A DNA stretch of 32,378 nt from an uncultured Clostridia bacterium (GCA_945787805.1 CALZID010000017.1:1-32378); one strand, 5' to 3'; shown: positions 7,360 to 16,584, numbered from the stretch's first letter. Numbers and translations: made by a program. The notes: a model not told the origin generated them from the letters alone.

Positions 7360-7962
7360 TTAACCGTTTAGTTTTTTATTTACAAGAATGTGCATTACAA
7401 ATTCAAGTATGTATGTGATAATAACAATCAATACACCGATACCGAGCTTTGCACCGTTTGTCATAGCAAGAATGATACAAGCTGTGAGTGCCGAAGTGTT
7501 GATAATACTGAAAATCAAATTTCTTTTAAGTGCCTTTTCACCCAATGAAAAAAGAGATGAAATAATTACTGCTAATGAGAAAACAATAATACACACCATT
7601 GTAATAATCGGGAATAAATAAGTAGAATTACCTAAATTCAAACTACCGTTTATTATCTCCATAATAACACCAATAAGAGTGACGCTTTCACTGTCGTTTG
7701 CATAAAACATCGGCAAACACATCCAAGCAAGGGGCGAGAACATCAAAACAAATCTGATTATTTGTAAAACACCGCCGAAAGCAGAAGCTTTAATGTTGTT
7801 AAGTATTCTGTCAACTGCGGCTTGCTCTTTCATAGCTTTTTCGTGGTCCGCCTGCAATCTGTTTTCAAGGTCATAATAAACAAGGTTTGTGTTGCATTTC
7901 GGACAATTCTGATTTAAATAGAAAGGTGAGAGCTTTGTGTTGCATTTTGGACAATTACTCAT
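7360..7962 (-). CDS. Zinc-ribbon membrane protein of unknown function
   Basis: A 200-residue protein with no function I recognise. The N-terminus has two CPKCNT knuckles (residues 4-7 and 20-23), a zinc-ribbon of the rubredoxin type common in small clostridial membrane proteins. A short charged, probably helical stretch follows. Then come about four hydrophobic segments: near residues 62-83, 112-132, 145-165 and 168-190. A longer frame starts at 8055 but lies inside the symporter gene. The ATG at 7962 has a near-ideal AGGAGGTGG site and overlaps the symporter stop by eight bases. It is the third gene of the alpha-mannosidase operon and ends at a strong terminator. Coupling to the symporter suggests a role near the membrane, but this is inference only. 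Confidence 0.75.
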   Translation of the reverse strand: MSNCPKCNTKLSPFYLNQNCPKCNTNLVYYDLENRLQADHEKAMKEQAAVDRILNNIKASAFGGVLQIIRFVLMFSPLAWMCLPMFYANDSESVTLIGVIMEIINGSLNLGNSTYLFPIITMVCIIVFSLAVIISSLFSLGEKALKRNLIFSIINTSALTACIILAMTNGAKLGIGVLIVIITYILEFVMHILVNKKLNG

Positions 7963-9424
7963 TTTCTCCACCTCCTGAAACCTGTGCAGAGAGTGTTGCA
8001 CGGCGCTCTGCCATTTCTTCACGGACTTTGTGAAGCTTGTCGCCCGTAAGGTCATACCATATATACGGAATAAGCGGAAGAAGACCTAATACTGCGGGGG
8101 CTAATGTGAACATTCCCCAAATGAGAGTGTCTGTGTATTCATAGGCTTTAACAGTTATTGTTCCTGTTGCGCCTTCAATAAATGTAAGACCGATTATGGG
8201 GAGAAGTGCGTTGCCGATTGAGCCCGAAATTGAGCCGGTGAGTTTTCCCACAAATGTGAGCACCGAGAATGAAACACCTTCGTTTCTTTCACCGGTTTTC
8301 CATTCCATATAGTCAATTGTGTCACCAATCATTTCGGTGGGAATAACCATATTGATTGTGTTAAACATAGAGAAAAGAAGGTTTTGCACCATCAAAAGCG
8401 GCACAACCACCCAAAGATTTGTAAAGCATTTAACACCGACAACAAATACAAGAGCACCCATTATAAGTCTGACAAATCCGTTTAAGAAAATAATCTGTCG
8501 GTTGTCAAATTTCTGCTTGATTTTAGGAATGAGAAGATATGTAATAAAGCCTAAAACCGTACCCGGCAGATAAACGATTAAGGTGAGTGAGTTCATCTGA
8601 ACAACTTCCGAGTAGTAATATGTCTGGAAAAATCCGCCGATACCGCCGAGTGCACCGAGCACATTACCGATAACAATTAAAAGCAAGGGCTTGTTTTTAA
8701 CAAGTGCTTTAAATCCGTCAAGAACACTCGGCTCTTTGACTGTTTGAACAACTCTTTCTTTTGTGCAAATACCCGAAAGAGAGAAAAGCGCCATACCGAA
8801 AGTGCCTGAAATAATCGCCATCATAAGAAAGACCTGTGACAATGAAAGAGGAATTGCGCCGTTATTGCTTAAATCCATAAGTACAACTAAAAGAGTTGTT
8901 GAAATTCCGCCGATAAGACCCGAAATAAAACGGGCAGACGAAATAACCCTTGTTCTGTCAGAGGGTGATGGGCTGATAGCGGCGCTTAATCCCCAGAACG
9001 GCACATCGCCCAAGGTGTAAAAAAGCTCCCAAATAAAATATGAAATGAACATATAGATTATTTTTGCAACATTTTCTGCATTATTACCGAGAATTTGCGG
9101 CCCCGCAAAAAGCATAATTGTTGCAAGCCCCAAGGGTATGGGTACAATTAAAAGATAGGGACGGAGTTTACCGTATCTTGTTCTTGTTTTGTCAATAATT
9201 GAACCCATAATCGGGTCGTTGATTGTGTCCCAAAGCCCTAATATGAGCATCATTGTGGCAACCGCTTCGGGCGGCACACCGAAAACTTTAACAAAGAAAA
9301 GTGAAAGATAACTGCCTGCGATGATATTATAGCCGAAGCATTGACCTGCATTGGCAATTCCGTAAGCAAGAGTTTCTTTAACACCTACATAACGAATATC
9401 GTCTTTGTTTTGTGCCATATTCAT
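7955..9424 (-). CDS. GPH-family (MelB-like) sugar:cation symporter
   Basis: An MFS-fold transporter of 489 residues with about 12 membrane segments. It belongs to the glycoside-pentoside-hexuronide:cation symporter family, judging by the N-terminal VKETLAYGIANAG start, the GLWDTINDPIMGSIIDKTRTRYGKLRPY block (residues 64-91), whose Asp-rich helix II carries the cation site in MelB, and the later DYMEWKTGERNEG motif. It imports a glycoside or oligosaccharide with Na+ or H+. The gene overlaps the alpha-mannosidase stop as ATGA, so a mannoside or manno-oligosaccharide substrate is likely. Two in-frame ATGs are possible: 9424 is three bases from AAGGAG, and 9418 is nine bases away and better spaced. 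The C-terminal tail after helix 12 is charged and cytosolic. The substrate is not fixed by sequence. Confidence 0.92.
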   Translation of the reverse strand: MNMAQNKDDIRYVGVKETLAYGIANAGQCFGYNIIAGSYLSLFFVKVFGVPPEAVATMMLILGLWDTINDPIMGSIIDKTRTRYGKLRPYLLIVPIPLGLATIMLFAGPQILGNNAENVAKIIYMFISYFIWELFYTLGDVPFWGLSAAISPSPSDRTRVISSARFISGLIGGISTTLLVVLMDLSNNGAIPLSLSQVFLMMAIISGTFGMALFSLSGICTKERVVQTVKEPSVLDGFKALVKNKPLLLIVIGNVLGALGGIGGFFQTYYYSEVVQMNSLTLIVYLPGTVLGFITYLLIPKIKQKFDNRQIIFLNGFVRLIMGALVFVVGVKCFTNLWVVVPLLMVQNLLFSMFNTINMVIPTEMIGDTIDYMEWKTGERNEGVSFSVLTFVGKLTGSISGSIGNALLPIIGLTFIEGATGTITVKAYEYTDTLIWGMFTLAPAVLGLLPLIPYIWYDLTGDKLHKVREEMAERRATLSAQVSGGGENE

Positions 9425-12400
9425 TTTCTCCTTCCCTTGTTTCTGTCACGGAGTGCTCCGCCTTTGTCGTTGAGCATAAAATGTTCTTTTGAGAGAAAAT
9501 ATTTGAAATTCTCTTTTGAATCTCTTTGATAATTAAAGACTCTGCCGTGAATTTTATCGTAAAGCTCGGTTGCGAGCGAGCAGGTGTTATCGTCACCGTC
9601 GGCAGTAATTGCGAGAATTACAATATCACGGTCAACGGGGAGCTTGAAAGTTGTATTTTCAGGATTAACCGTAACAGTTGACTTCCAGAAAAACAGCTGT
9701 TCACATTGAGCGTCACCGTCTGCTTTGTGTGAATGAGTGAACTCAAAACCTAATTTTCCGTGCTTTGTGTATGCCGCTTCTTTAAAATCATATAAATCCC
9801 AGCCTGCATAATATTCTCTTATGTCATTAACAAGTATTTGTTTGCCGTTAAATGTTGCAATTTTGTCACCGTTGAGAGATGCCAAAAGAAAATGCACTCT
9901 GTTAGTACCTTTCGGCAAGAATAATGTTTGTCCGCCGCAAAGAATAGCCTTTTTGTCTTGCGAAATAGCGAACTTAACACCGTCAACATAAATTTCTTCG
10001 GGTGTGATTTCCCACGGGATTGACTTGCCTATTATCGGCAGATTACCGTTTCTTTCGGTGTTGTTACTGAAAGCTGTAATATTACCGGGACAATGAATAT
10101 CAATATGGTCGGGCTCTCTAAATGCCAAACGGTCAACTGTGAGAGCAAAACTTCTGACTTCATAAGGTTTTAAGTCAAATATGAGTTTTCCGTCCACAAC
10201 ATCTATATCTGCAATATGCTCTTCAGAAGCATAAACTTCACGGGCAGATTTAATTCCGTCATATATACATAATTCTATGCCTTTTTGCTCTTTCTTTTCG
10301 CTTTCACCGATACGCACAATAATCTCATCGCTGTTTTCCGCTTTTTTCATAGCACGAAGAATAGCATTACCTTTAAGATTTGCAAAAGAAATCTCTGCAC
10401 CTAAATCTCCGGGGTGCTTTGAGCAGATAAACGCCGCCATGGGCATAATGAATTCACGGGCGGCGCATTGGGTGTCGTGCCCCACATTGCCCTTGTGTGA
10501 ATAAATTCCGTAAGAATATCGGTTAAGACCTAAATCCATCATTGACTGCATTGAGTCAATTCGATAATTTTTGAGCGGTGTATGCATAAGAGTAAGACGA
10601 AGTGTATTGTTGTCAAACTTATCCCATCCGTATTTACATTCGCTGATAACAGAAACACCGTAGTCTTCGTCACTGTTAGTAATATCAGCCCATTTTTGAG
10701 CCGGCACTTCAAAGAGCTTTTCATTCATATTGCCCCGCTTGATTGCACCAAGACCTAAATCATATGTAGCAACGGGACTTTCGGCGGTGAATGAGAAAAT
10801 CTCTTTTGCAAGTGAGCAGGCACTCTGCCATTCGGTTTCTGTATAAACTTCAACACATTTTCCGCCCTTGCTCAATGCGATAATTGATGTGAATGTACTC
10901 TTTTTATATGTCTTGACAATTCTAACTGCAACACGGCAAACACCCTGTTCAATTACATCAATAAATTTGATTTTAGGTGTGTGCTGCGGCTCACGGTTAA
11001 GCTCTTTATAATTCAATTCCCACGCAGGCCAATCCTTGCTGCCCGTATAATCAAAAATACCTGTAACAATCGGCTTTTTAAGGATTTCTTTATTTATTTC
11101 TTTATCAAAAATTGAAGAAATGTCACCGTTGCTGTTGAATTTAACAATGTATTTTTCATTTTCAAGTCCGTTAATTGACGCTTTGAGAGAGGTGCGGGTG
11201 TGTGCGGGCTTTGCCTGAATATCAAGCACTTTGTAACCCATTGGCGGCATTGTAATATGCACAAGCATAACCGAATATTTACTGTTAGTTTCAATAATCT
11301 GTGATGGGTATTCTTTTCCGTCAGCATCAAAGGCAGTCATATTTTTATGACGGATTTTCGCAGGGATTTTAATTTTAACGAGTCCCGTTCTTTCATATTC
11401 CATAGGGTTTTGCACTAAAACCGCAATTCCCTTTGCGAAAGAAGTGTCAAGACGGTTGCCGATACTGCCGACTGCCGCAGAATACTCGTTAGTGAATTGA
11501 TTCAATGACATAGCATAGTCATTCCAGCTTCTGCGGTATGCACGCTGAACCGATGTTCCCGGCAAATCGTCGTGGAATTGGTGGGCAATAACTCTCTTCC
11601 AGCTGCGAGTTAATGTATCTTGGGGGTATTTATGGTTACTGAGTGTGAATGCGGCAACACAAGAACGCTCTGCCATATCCGCAAGCTCTTCGTTTCGTCT
11701 GTTCCAACGCTTGCCGATAGCACGGGAGGTGTATCCGCCGACTGCGTGATTAGTCATAACTAATTCGTTGTTCCAAACGGGGAACTTCTGTTTTGTTTCT
11801 TCGGGGAGAGCATCAATATCTTTAAAAATTCGGTCTGCGGGAGCAGACAAAACTTCAATATCGTTTGTATTGTTTTCTTTGATTTCATTGCAAACCGTTT
11901 TTACTGATATTTCTTTTGGCGCACCGCCACGGTCACCGACGCCGTGAAATATGGCAGTCATGGGTAAATCATATTTTTCGTTGTCTTTTAATTTTTCAAC
12001 AACATTCTTTTTATCTCTGACTTTAAGTAAGGTTGTCACATAAGAGCCGGGGTTAGTGTTGCCGTAGACAAAATTACCGTCAACACCGTACCATTTACCA
12101 AGGTCAAAGGGAATACCGTAAGCCGAGCCCCAAGTGAGCTTCTGCGTTGTAAATCCCATTAAGTTTGCATGACGCATAATGGCGGGCAGAGCATAACCGA
12201 AACCGAAGCAGTCGGGCAAGAAAATATCGCAGGAGCGTTTGCCGAAATTCTTATAAAAATATTCGTTGCCTATAAGAATATTCCTGAAAAGCGCTTCGGG
12301 TGACGGCACATTTACATCGCCGTTTTCAAATGCACTGCCGCACACATTCCATCTGCCCTGTGCGATATATGATTTCATTTTCTCCCACATATCGGGGTAA

Positions 12401-12588
12401 TATTCTTTCATCAGCTCATATCTGTATGAACCTTCAAAATTGAATTTGTAATCGGGATATTTCTCAAAAAGCTCAAAATTATCTTTTAGAGTATTAAAAA
12501 TATATTTGCCGACGGTTGTTTCAAAATCCCAACTCCAGACAGTGTCAAGATGAGCGTTGGCAATGGTATAAACCTTTTTCTTTTCCAT
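9421..12588 (-). CDS. Alpha-mannosidase, GH38
   Basis: Retaining exo-alpha-mannosidase of 1055 residues, the usual length for bacterial GH38. The zinc and catalytic N-terminal block is NAHLDTVWSWDFE (H13, D15). The nucleophile Asp126 lies in LPDCFGFGYALP. Further conserved stretches are NELVMTNHAVGGYTS and the HQFHDDLPGTS segment, which carries the zinc His residues. A helical middle domain and a long beta-sandwich C-terminal half complete the family architecture. No signal peptide is present, so it works on imported oligosaccharides. A frame opens at 12708 but its first 40 residues are translated promoter DNA; the ATG at 12588 follows a GGGGG site. It is the first gene of an operon with a GPH symporter. 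Likely substrates are mannosides from host or yeast N-glycans or plant material. Confidence 0.95.
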   Translation of the reverse strand: MEKKKVYTIANAHLDTVWSWDFETTVGKYIFNTLKDNFELFEKYPDYKFNFEGSYRYELMKEYYPDMWEKMKSYIAQGRWNVCGSAFENGDVNVPSPEALFRNILIGNEYFYKNFGKRSCDIFLPDCFGFGYALPAIMRHANLMGFTTQKLTWGSAYGIPFDLGKWYGVDGNFVYGNTNPGSYVTTLLKVRDKKNVVEKLKDNEKYDLPMTAIFHGVGDRGGAPKEISVKTVCNEIKENNTNDIEVLSAPADRIFKDIDALPEETKQKFPVWNNELVMTNHAVGGYTSRAIGKRWNRRNEELADMAERSCVAAFTLSNHKYPQDTLTRSWKRVIAHQFHDDLPGTSVQRAYRRSWNDYAMSLNQFTNEYSAAVGSIGNRLDTSFAKGIAVLVQNPMEYERTGLVKIKIPAKIRHKNMTAFDADGKEYPSQIIETNSKYSVMLVHITMPPMGYKVLDIQAKPAHTRTSLKASINGLENEKYIVKFNSNGDISSIFDKEINKEILKKPIVTGIFDYTGSKDWPAWELNYKELNREPQHTPKIKFIDVIEQGVCRVAVRIVKTYKKSTFTSIIALSKGGKCVEVYTETEWQSACSLAKEIFSFTAESPVATYDLGLGAIKRGNMNEKLFEVPAQKWADITNSDEDYGVSVISECKYGWDKFDNNTLRLTLMHTPLKNYRIDSMQSMMDLGLNRYSYGIYSHKGNVGHDTQCAAREFIMPMAAFICSKHPGDLGAEISFANLKGNAILRAMKKAENSDEIIVRIGESEKKEQKGIELCIYDGIKSAREVYASEEHIADIDVVDGKLIFDLKPYEVRSFALTVDRLAFREPDHIDIHCPGNITAFSNNTERNGNLPIIGKSIPWEITPEEIYVDGVKFAISQDKKAILCGGQTLFLPKGTNRVHFLLASLNGDKIATFNGKQILVNDIREYYAGWDLYDFKEAAYTKHGKLGFEFTHSHKADGDAQCEQLFFWKSTVTVNPENTTFKLPVDRDIVILAITADGDDNTCSLATELYDKIHGRVFNYQRDSKENFKYFLSKEHFMLNDKGGALRDRNKGRRK

Positions 12589-12616
12589 AGATAAACCCCC
12601 GTTTCTATATATGAAA

Positions 12617-12645
12617 ATTATACAGTTTGAATGGGAAAAAATCAA
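12617..12645 (-). promoter_or_regulatory. Sigma-A promoter of the mannosidase operon
   Basis: Minus strand: TTGATT (12645-12640), 17-bp spacer, consensus TATAAT (12622-12617), about 28 bp upstream of the ATG. No clear operator was seen beside it. Confidence 0.75.
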
Positions 12646-12701
12646 TATAAATTGTATAAAAAAGAAATTCAATTCTTCAAAAAATATTTTTGTAAAAAAT
12701 G

Positions 12702-12730
12702 TTGACAAAAGAAAATAATAGGTGTATTAT
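12702..12730 (+). promoter_or_regulatory. Strong sigma-A promoter of the gntR-ABC operon
   Basis: Consensus TTGACA (12702-12707), 17-bp spacer and TATTAT (12725-12730). The expected start point falls near 12737, inside the inverted repeat described next. This is one of the best promoters in the window, which fits a unit held down by a repressor. Confidence 0.85.
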
Positions 12731-12732
12731 CA

Positions 12733-12759
12733 AACTGTGCTAATCATAATAGCACAGTT
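12733..12759. promoter_or_regulatory. Perfect inverted repeat, probable GntR (YtrA-type) operator
   Basis: AACTGTGCTA (12733-12742) and its exact reverse complement TAGCACAGTT (12750-12759) are separated by seven bases. The site begins three bases after the -10 element and covers the transcription start, an ideal place for repression. Dimeric GntR regulators bind such palindromes, and the regulator gene is the first in the transcript, so autoregulation is the natural reading. It would also form a hairpin in the 5' end of the RNA. Confidence 0.75.
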
Positions 12760-12787
12760 AATACAGTCTTAACGGGAGGTGATGCAA

Positions 12788-13159
12788 GTGAATATATTTT
12801 TAGATTACCATTCAAGAACGCCCATCTATGAACAGATTAAAGAGCAAATCGTTCTTTCTGTAAACAGGGGAGTTTTCAAAAAAGACGACCGGTTGCCTTC
12901 TCTCAGGCAATTGTCGGCACAGCTCGGTATCAATATCAACACGGTTAAACGAGCCTTGTCGGAGTTAGAAACACAAGGGGTAATTTATTCCGTTGCAGGA
13001 AAAGGTATATTCATAAGCGGAAACGAAGACTCACAGAATATTTATCTCGAACAGACCTTAGAGACGGTTGCAGACGCACTGAAAAGTGCAAAACAAATGG
13101 GTGCAACAGAAGAAAAAGTCAATGCAATCGTCAAAGAAATTTATAAAGGAGTTGAATGA
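12788..13159 (+). CDS. GntR-family regulator, YtrA subfamily
   Basis: A short transcriptional regulator of 123 residues. The N-terminal winged helix-turn-helix of GntR type is clear: PIYEQIKEQIV, then DRLPSLRQLSAQLGININTVKRALSELETQGVIYSVAGKGIFI. A helical tail of about 45 residues follows instead of a large ligand-binding domain, the hallmark of the YtrA subfamily. Such proteins repress ABC-transporter operons that lie directly downstream, as here. In-frame starts also exist at 12779 and 12782, but GGAGGTGAT at 12775-12783 overlaps them. The GTG at 12788, seven bases after the GGAGGT core, gives the family-typical MNIFLDYHSRTPIYEQI start. The stop overlaps the start region of the ABC ATPase gene. 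What inactivates the repressor is unknown; in Bacillus, ytr responds to cell-wall antibiotics. Confidence 0.93.
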   Translation: MNIFLDYHSRTPIYEQIKEQIVLSVNRGVFKKDDRLPSLRQLSAQLGININTVKRALSELETQGVIYSVAGKGIFISGNEDSQNIYLEQTLETVADALKSAKQMGATEEKVNAIVKEIYKGVE

Positions 13160-14064
13160 ATATGATTGAATTTGTTAATGTAACAAAAAAATTCGGTGAT
13201 TTCACGGCAGTTGAGAACATTTCGTTCAATGTTGAACCGTCGTCAATTTACGGGCTTATCGGCTACAACGGAGCAGGTAAAACAACGCTTCTCAAAACTG
13301 CTGCCGGAATATACAAAGCAGAAAACGGAGAAGTGCTTATGGGCGGTAACCCCACATTTGATAATAATACAACCCGCAGAGAAATGTTTTACATTCCCGA
13401 CGATTTGTATTTCCCTATGAATGCGTCAATTAAGTCGATGGCAAAGTTTTATGCAGAGTATTATCCTAATTTCAGTAATAAAACTCTTGATAATCTTTTA
13501 GAAGTTTTCGGCCTTGACCCGAAAAAGAAAATCAGAGGCTTTTCAAAGGGTATGCAGCGACAAGCAGAAATTATATTAGCCCTTGCCTCCCACCCGAAAT
13601 ATATGCTTCTTGACGAAACCTTTGACGGCCTTGACCCGCAGAAGAAAGAAATTACAAAGAAACTGTTTGTTGAATATGTTGCGGAAAGTGACTGTTCACT
13701 GATAATTTCATCACACAATTTGTCAGAACTTTCCGACCTTTGCGACCATGTGGGGCTCATAAACGGCAAGAAGCTTACAATGGACTGCTCTGTATATGAT
13801 ATTTCACAGAATTACAGTAAATTCCGTCTTATTTTTGACCGTGAAATCAGTGAAAACGATTTCAAAGATATCAAGTATAAATCTCTTGATATTGACGGAA
13901 AAGTGGCGATGATTATTTTCTCGCAAAATTCCGACGAACAAAAACAAAAACTCAATGCGCTTCTTCCCATTGCAATTGATGAATATAAGCTTACAATGGA
14001 AGAAGTATTCTTAAACGAAATGGAGGAAAAGAAATATGATGTCACAAAAATCTTTGAAAAATAA
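13156..14064 (+). CDS. ABC transporter ATP-binding protein (YtrB-like)
   Basis: The ATPase subunit that powers the adjacent permease, about 300 residues. All ABC motifs are present: Walker A GYNGAGKTT, a Q-loop region around FYIPDDLYF where Gln is replaced, signature FSKGMQRQ (a variant of LSGGQ), Walker B YMLLDETFDGLD, and the H-loop SSHN. A C-terminal extension of about 80 residues follows, typical of drug or peptide exporter ATPases of this class. Two ATGs, 13156 and 13162, are both served by AAAGGAG; the second has the better spacing and starts MIEFVNVTKKFG. The stop lies 29 bp inside the permease gene, so the two are translationally coupled. Its first-position pairing with a YtrA regulator suggests antibiotic or envelope-stress export or sensing rather than nutrient import. 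Confidence 0.94.
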   Translation: MNMIEFVNVTKKFGDFTAVENISFNVEPSSIYGLIGYNGAGKTTLLKTAAGIYKAENGEVLMGGNPTFDNNTTRREMFYIPDDLYFPMNASIKSMAKFYAEYYPNFSNKTLDNLLEVFGLDPKKKIRGFSKGMQRQAEIILALASHPKYMLLDETFDGLDPQKKEITKKLFVEYVAESDCSLIISSHNLSELSDLCDHVGLINGKKLTMDCSVYDISQNYSKFRLIFDREISENDFKDIKYKSLDIDGKVAMIIFSQNSDEQKQKLNALLPIAIDEYKLTMEEVFLNEMEEKKYDVTKIFEK

Positions 14065-16492
14065 TGTTAATTTCAACGACTTCAAAATAAGTCTTAAAGC
14101 TCCGTTCATATATCCGTTAATCGCTTTGGCGGTATTGCTTTTTTCGGAAACATTTCCGGTAATTCAATATATTTTCTCTAAAGAATTTATAACGGGTGAC
14201 AGAAAGATTACTCATCAGATTTTCCTTTCGCCTAATTCAATACTTGCCTATAATGTGGATTTTCTTTTTGTGGGAATGTTCTTCTGCGGACTGTTAACCG
14301 CAATTGAACTGTTCAGATTTCTTATTTCCAAAAAACATGTCAATGTGTTTTTAAGCGTCGGCTTGACAAGGGCAAGAATGTATTTTAACAGAATATCGGC
14401 AGGAATAATTCTTCTGTTCGTTTCAAGTGTGTTGCCCATTTTTATTACATATCTTGTAAATATCAGTCAATTCGGCGTTTCAGCCTATATGACAAAAGTT
14501 TTCCTGTATTTTGCACTTTCACTTTTTGTAAGCGGACTGGCAGGCTTCTCAATAGCAACTGTTGCAATTACGGTGTCGGGCAGTGCTGTTGATTTCGGCT
14601 TTGTGACTGTTGCGATTTCCGCAATTCCGTCACTTATCTTACAGGTGTTGAATGTTGTTATAAATCAGGGACTCAGAGGCGCTTCGGAATTTTATATCAA
14701 CTCTGATATAAGAAACGCATTTATTCCACTGAGTTTCGTTTCTCCCCTTGACGGCAATGTTGTTCAGTCAAGTCCCGGTGCTTTTGAGTATATTGGTCTT
14801 GAAGATATATTCGGTGTAATTACAGACTCACATTTCACAGAGGGAAAAATTCACGAAGGGTTTATTCTTGACAGATACTTCATTATTCCCGTTGTCGGTT
14901 GGTTTATAGCATCGGCATTGCTTTTGACCTTGGCAGTATTCCTTTTCAAAGCAAGAAAGGCTGAAAATGCAAACTCATTCGGCAGATTCTCTATTGCAAG
15001 AGGATTGGTTTCTGCAGCGGTATTCCTTGCATGTGCAGATGTGGTTATGGAAATATTGATGAGTTCTAAACTCATTCCGGTATTCCTTATAGTTGCGGTT
15101 GCGTCTGCGATTGCATATTTTATTGTCAATATTATTATGGCAAGGAAAATTAAAACCGTACTTAAATCAATGATATTGTACGGCGTTTATTTAACAGCTC
15201 TCGGCGCTCTTTTTGTGGTAATAGGCACAGGAGTATTCGGAACATACAATAAAACTCCCGTTAAAGAAGAACTAAAGGGAGTTGCAATAAGTGCAAATTA
15301 TTCAATCTTCGGTTCAAACCCCAATCTGTCTTCAGATTATATTTCAAGCTCAAATCCAAAGGATATTGACCTTATAGTGAGTCTTTTTGAAGAAAGCAAA
15401 GACGAAAAACCCGGCAATCCGTTTTCACTCAAAGATGAAGAATATACTTCTTATATAGATTTTGCTTTTGAATATAAAGATGGTTCAACGAAATACAGAA
15501 GATTCACAATTTATGATGAAGACTTATATACAAAATATATGAAGTCGGTTACAGAATCCGATTATTTCGACGCAATGCTTGAAAATAAACTTTTGGGCTT
15601 CTCCGATAAAAATGTTTCAAAAGACGGACAGTATGTTTTAAATAACACAAACTTCCAATACAACTCAATGCAGTATTACGATAGTGTATTTCCGAGTTCT
15701 ATGGATAAAATCGACAATGAGATAATTTGCAGATGGCATTATACCGACAATAAATCACTTGTACAACTTGTCAACGGTGACTGGGATAACAGTGAAAACG
15801 GTGAAAATGTAAATGAAATGATGAAAGGCGACGAGTTGGCAGTAGCCCTTTATAACGATTTATCTAAAATGACTTTTGAACAGTTATATAAAAACCCGTC
15901 AGTGCCTTTGGGTTGTATGGGAACAAGCATTGACCCCGCTTTTGACGCAAATTATGTAATTCAGCCTACGAACGATGAATATTCTGTCTATTATGTTTCT
16001 GAAGAAGAAACAAAGGGTGTAGATGTATTTGTGACAGAAACTTTCTTCTACATATACCCCGAAATGAAAGAAACTGCTGCATATCTCGAAAATATGGGAT
16101 TCGAATTTGAAAATGTATTTGAAGGCAAAGTTACAGAAATACTCTATACAGATGCACCTGTTTCGGCTCCTGAGATTTATGTGAGCCCTTATGGAAGAAG
16201 TTCATATACACCCACAATTTTTGAGAATTTTCTCACATATCATTATTACAGTGAATATGCACTCCAAATCAGTGAACCTATGAAATGTATTGATATTTTA
16301 AAAAAATCATATTTTGATGCAGGTTATCAGTTGAATTCCGCGTCAAGCGACAAATTTGAGAAAATAATCAACAGCGCAGTTCCCTACTATTTCACATACG
16401 GCGATAACGGAAGATATGTCTATATTGTTTATGACGACGGTACAGTTGTTGCAAAATATCTTCCCGAATCAAGCCTTGCGGTTCTCAAATAA
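14036..16492 (+). CDS. ABC transporter permease with large extracytoplasmic C-terminal domain
   Basis: An 818-residue membrane subunit. The first half (residues about 20-405) holds eight or nine hydrophobic segments, for example near 22-42, 73-95, 115-138, 152-205 and 285-305, then three more up to about 405. The second half, some 410 residues from GTYNKTPVKEE to the end, is hydrophilic, rich in Asp, Glu, Tyr and Ser, and has no further membrane segment, so it probably lies outside the cell. This arrangement fits permeases encoded with YtrA regulators and DUF-type extracytoplasmic domains in Firmicutes; I did not identify the domain. GGAGG precedes the ATG at 14036, with a second ATG directly after it. 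It is the last gene of the gntR-ABC operon, and one gene for the permease implies a homodimer. Transport substrate is unknown. Confidence 0.85.
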   Translation: MMSQKSLKNNVNFNDFKISLKAPFIYPLIALAVLLFSETFPVIQYIFSKEFITGDRKITHQIFLSPNSILAYNVDFLFVGMFFCGLLTAIELFRFLISKKHVNVFLSVGLTRARMYFNRISAGIILLFVSSVLPIFITYLVNISQFGVSAYMTKVFLYFALSLFVSGLAGFSIATVAITVSGSAVDFGFVTVAISAIPSLILQVLNVVINQGLRGASEFYINSDIRNAFIPLSFVSPLDGNVVQSSPGAFEYIGLEDIFGVITDSHFTEGKIHEGFILDRYFIIPVVGWFIASALLLTLAVFLFKARKAENANSFGRFSIARGLVSAAVFLACADVVMEILMSSKLIPVFLIVAVASAIAYFIVNIIMARKIKTVLKSMILYGVYLTALGALFVVIGTGVFGTYNKTPVKEELKGVAISANYSIFGSNPNLSSDYISSSNPKDIDLIVSLFEESKDEKPGNPFSLKDEEYTSYIDFAFEYKDGSTKYRRFTIYDEDLYTKYMKSVTESDYFDAMLENKLLGFSDKNVSKDGQYVLNNTNFQYNSMQYYDSVFPSSMDKIDNEIICRWHYTDNKSLVQLVNGDWDNSENGENVNEMMKGDELAVALYNDLSKMTFEQLYKNPSVPLGCMGTSIDPAFDANYVIQPTNDEYSVYYVSEEETKGVDVFVTETFFYIYPEMKETAAYLENMGFEFENVFEGKVTEILYTDAPVSAPEIYVSPYGRSSYTPTIFENFLTYHYYSEYALQISEPMKCIDILKKSYFDAGYQLNSASSDKFEKIINSAVPYYFTYGDNGRYVYIVYDDGTVVAKYLPESSLAVLK

Positions 16493-16508
16493 TAAATTTA
16501 CCCCCGAG

Positions 16509-16532
16509 CGCATCCCTTTGCTAAGGGATGCG
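16509..16532. repeat. GC-rich hairpin after the ABC operon
   Basis: A perfect 10-bp stem (CGCATCCCTT with its complement) closes a 4-base loop, starting 17 bp after the permease stop. No T-run follows on either strand, so it may be a processing or stability hairpin rather than a terminator. Confidence 0.6.
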
Positions 16533-16534
16533 AA

Positions 16535-16571
16535 AAAAGGGAGACACTTCACAGAGAAGCGTCTCCCTTTT
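16535..16571. terminator. Bidirectional terminator between the permease and GH3 genes
   Basis: An 11-bp outer stem (16535-16545 with 16561-16571, GGGAGAC core) continues into a CTTC/GAAG inner stem after one mismatch. It is flanked by an A-run and a T-run and serves both convergent units. Confidence 0.9.
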
Positions 16572-16584
16572 AACTTGTTCAAAA

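Noticed and set aside
12733-12759. Riboswitch or T-box leader
   Set aside because: The leader before the GTG start is only about 50 bases and contains a single hairpin; an operator is the simpler reading.
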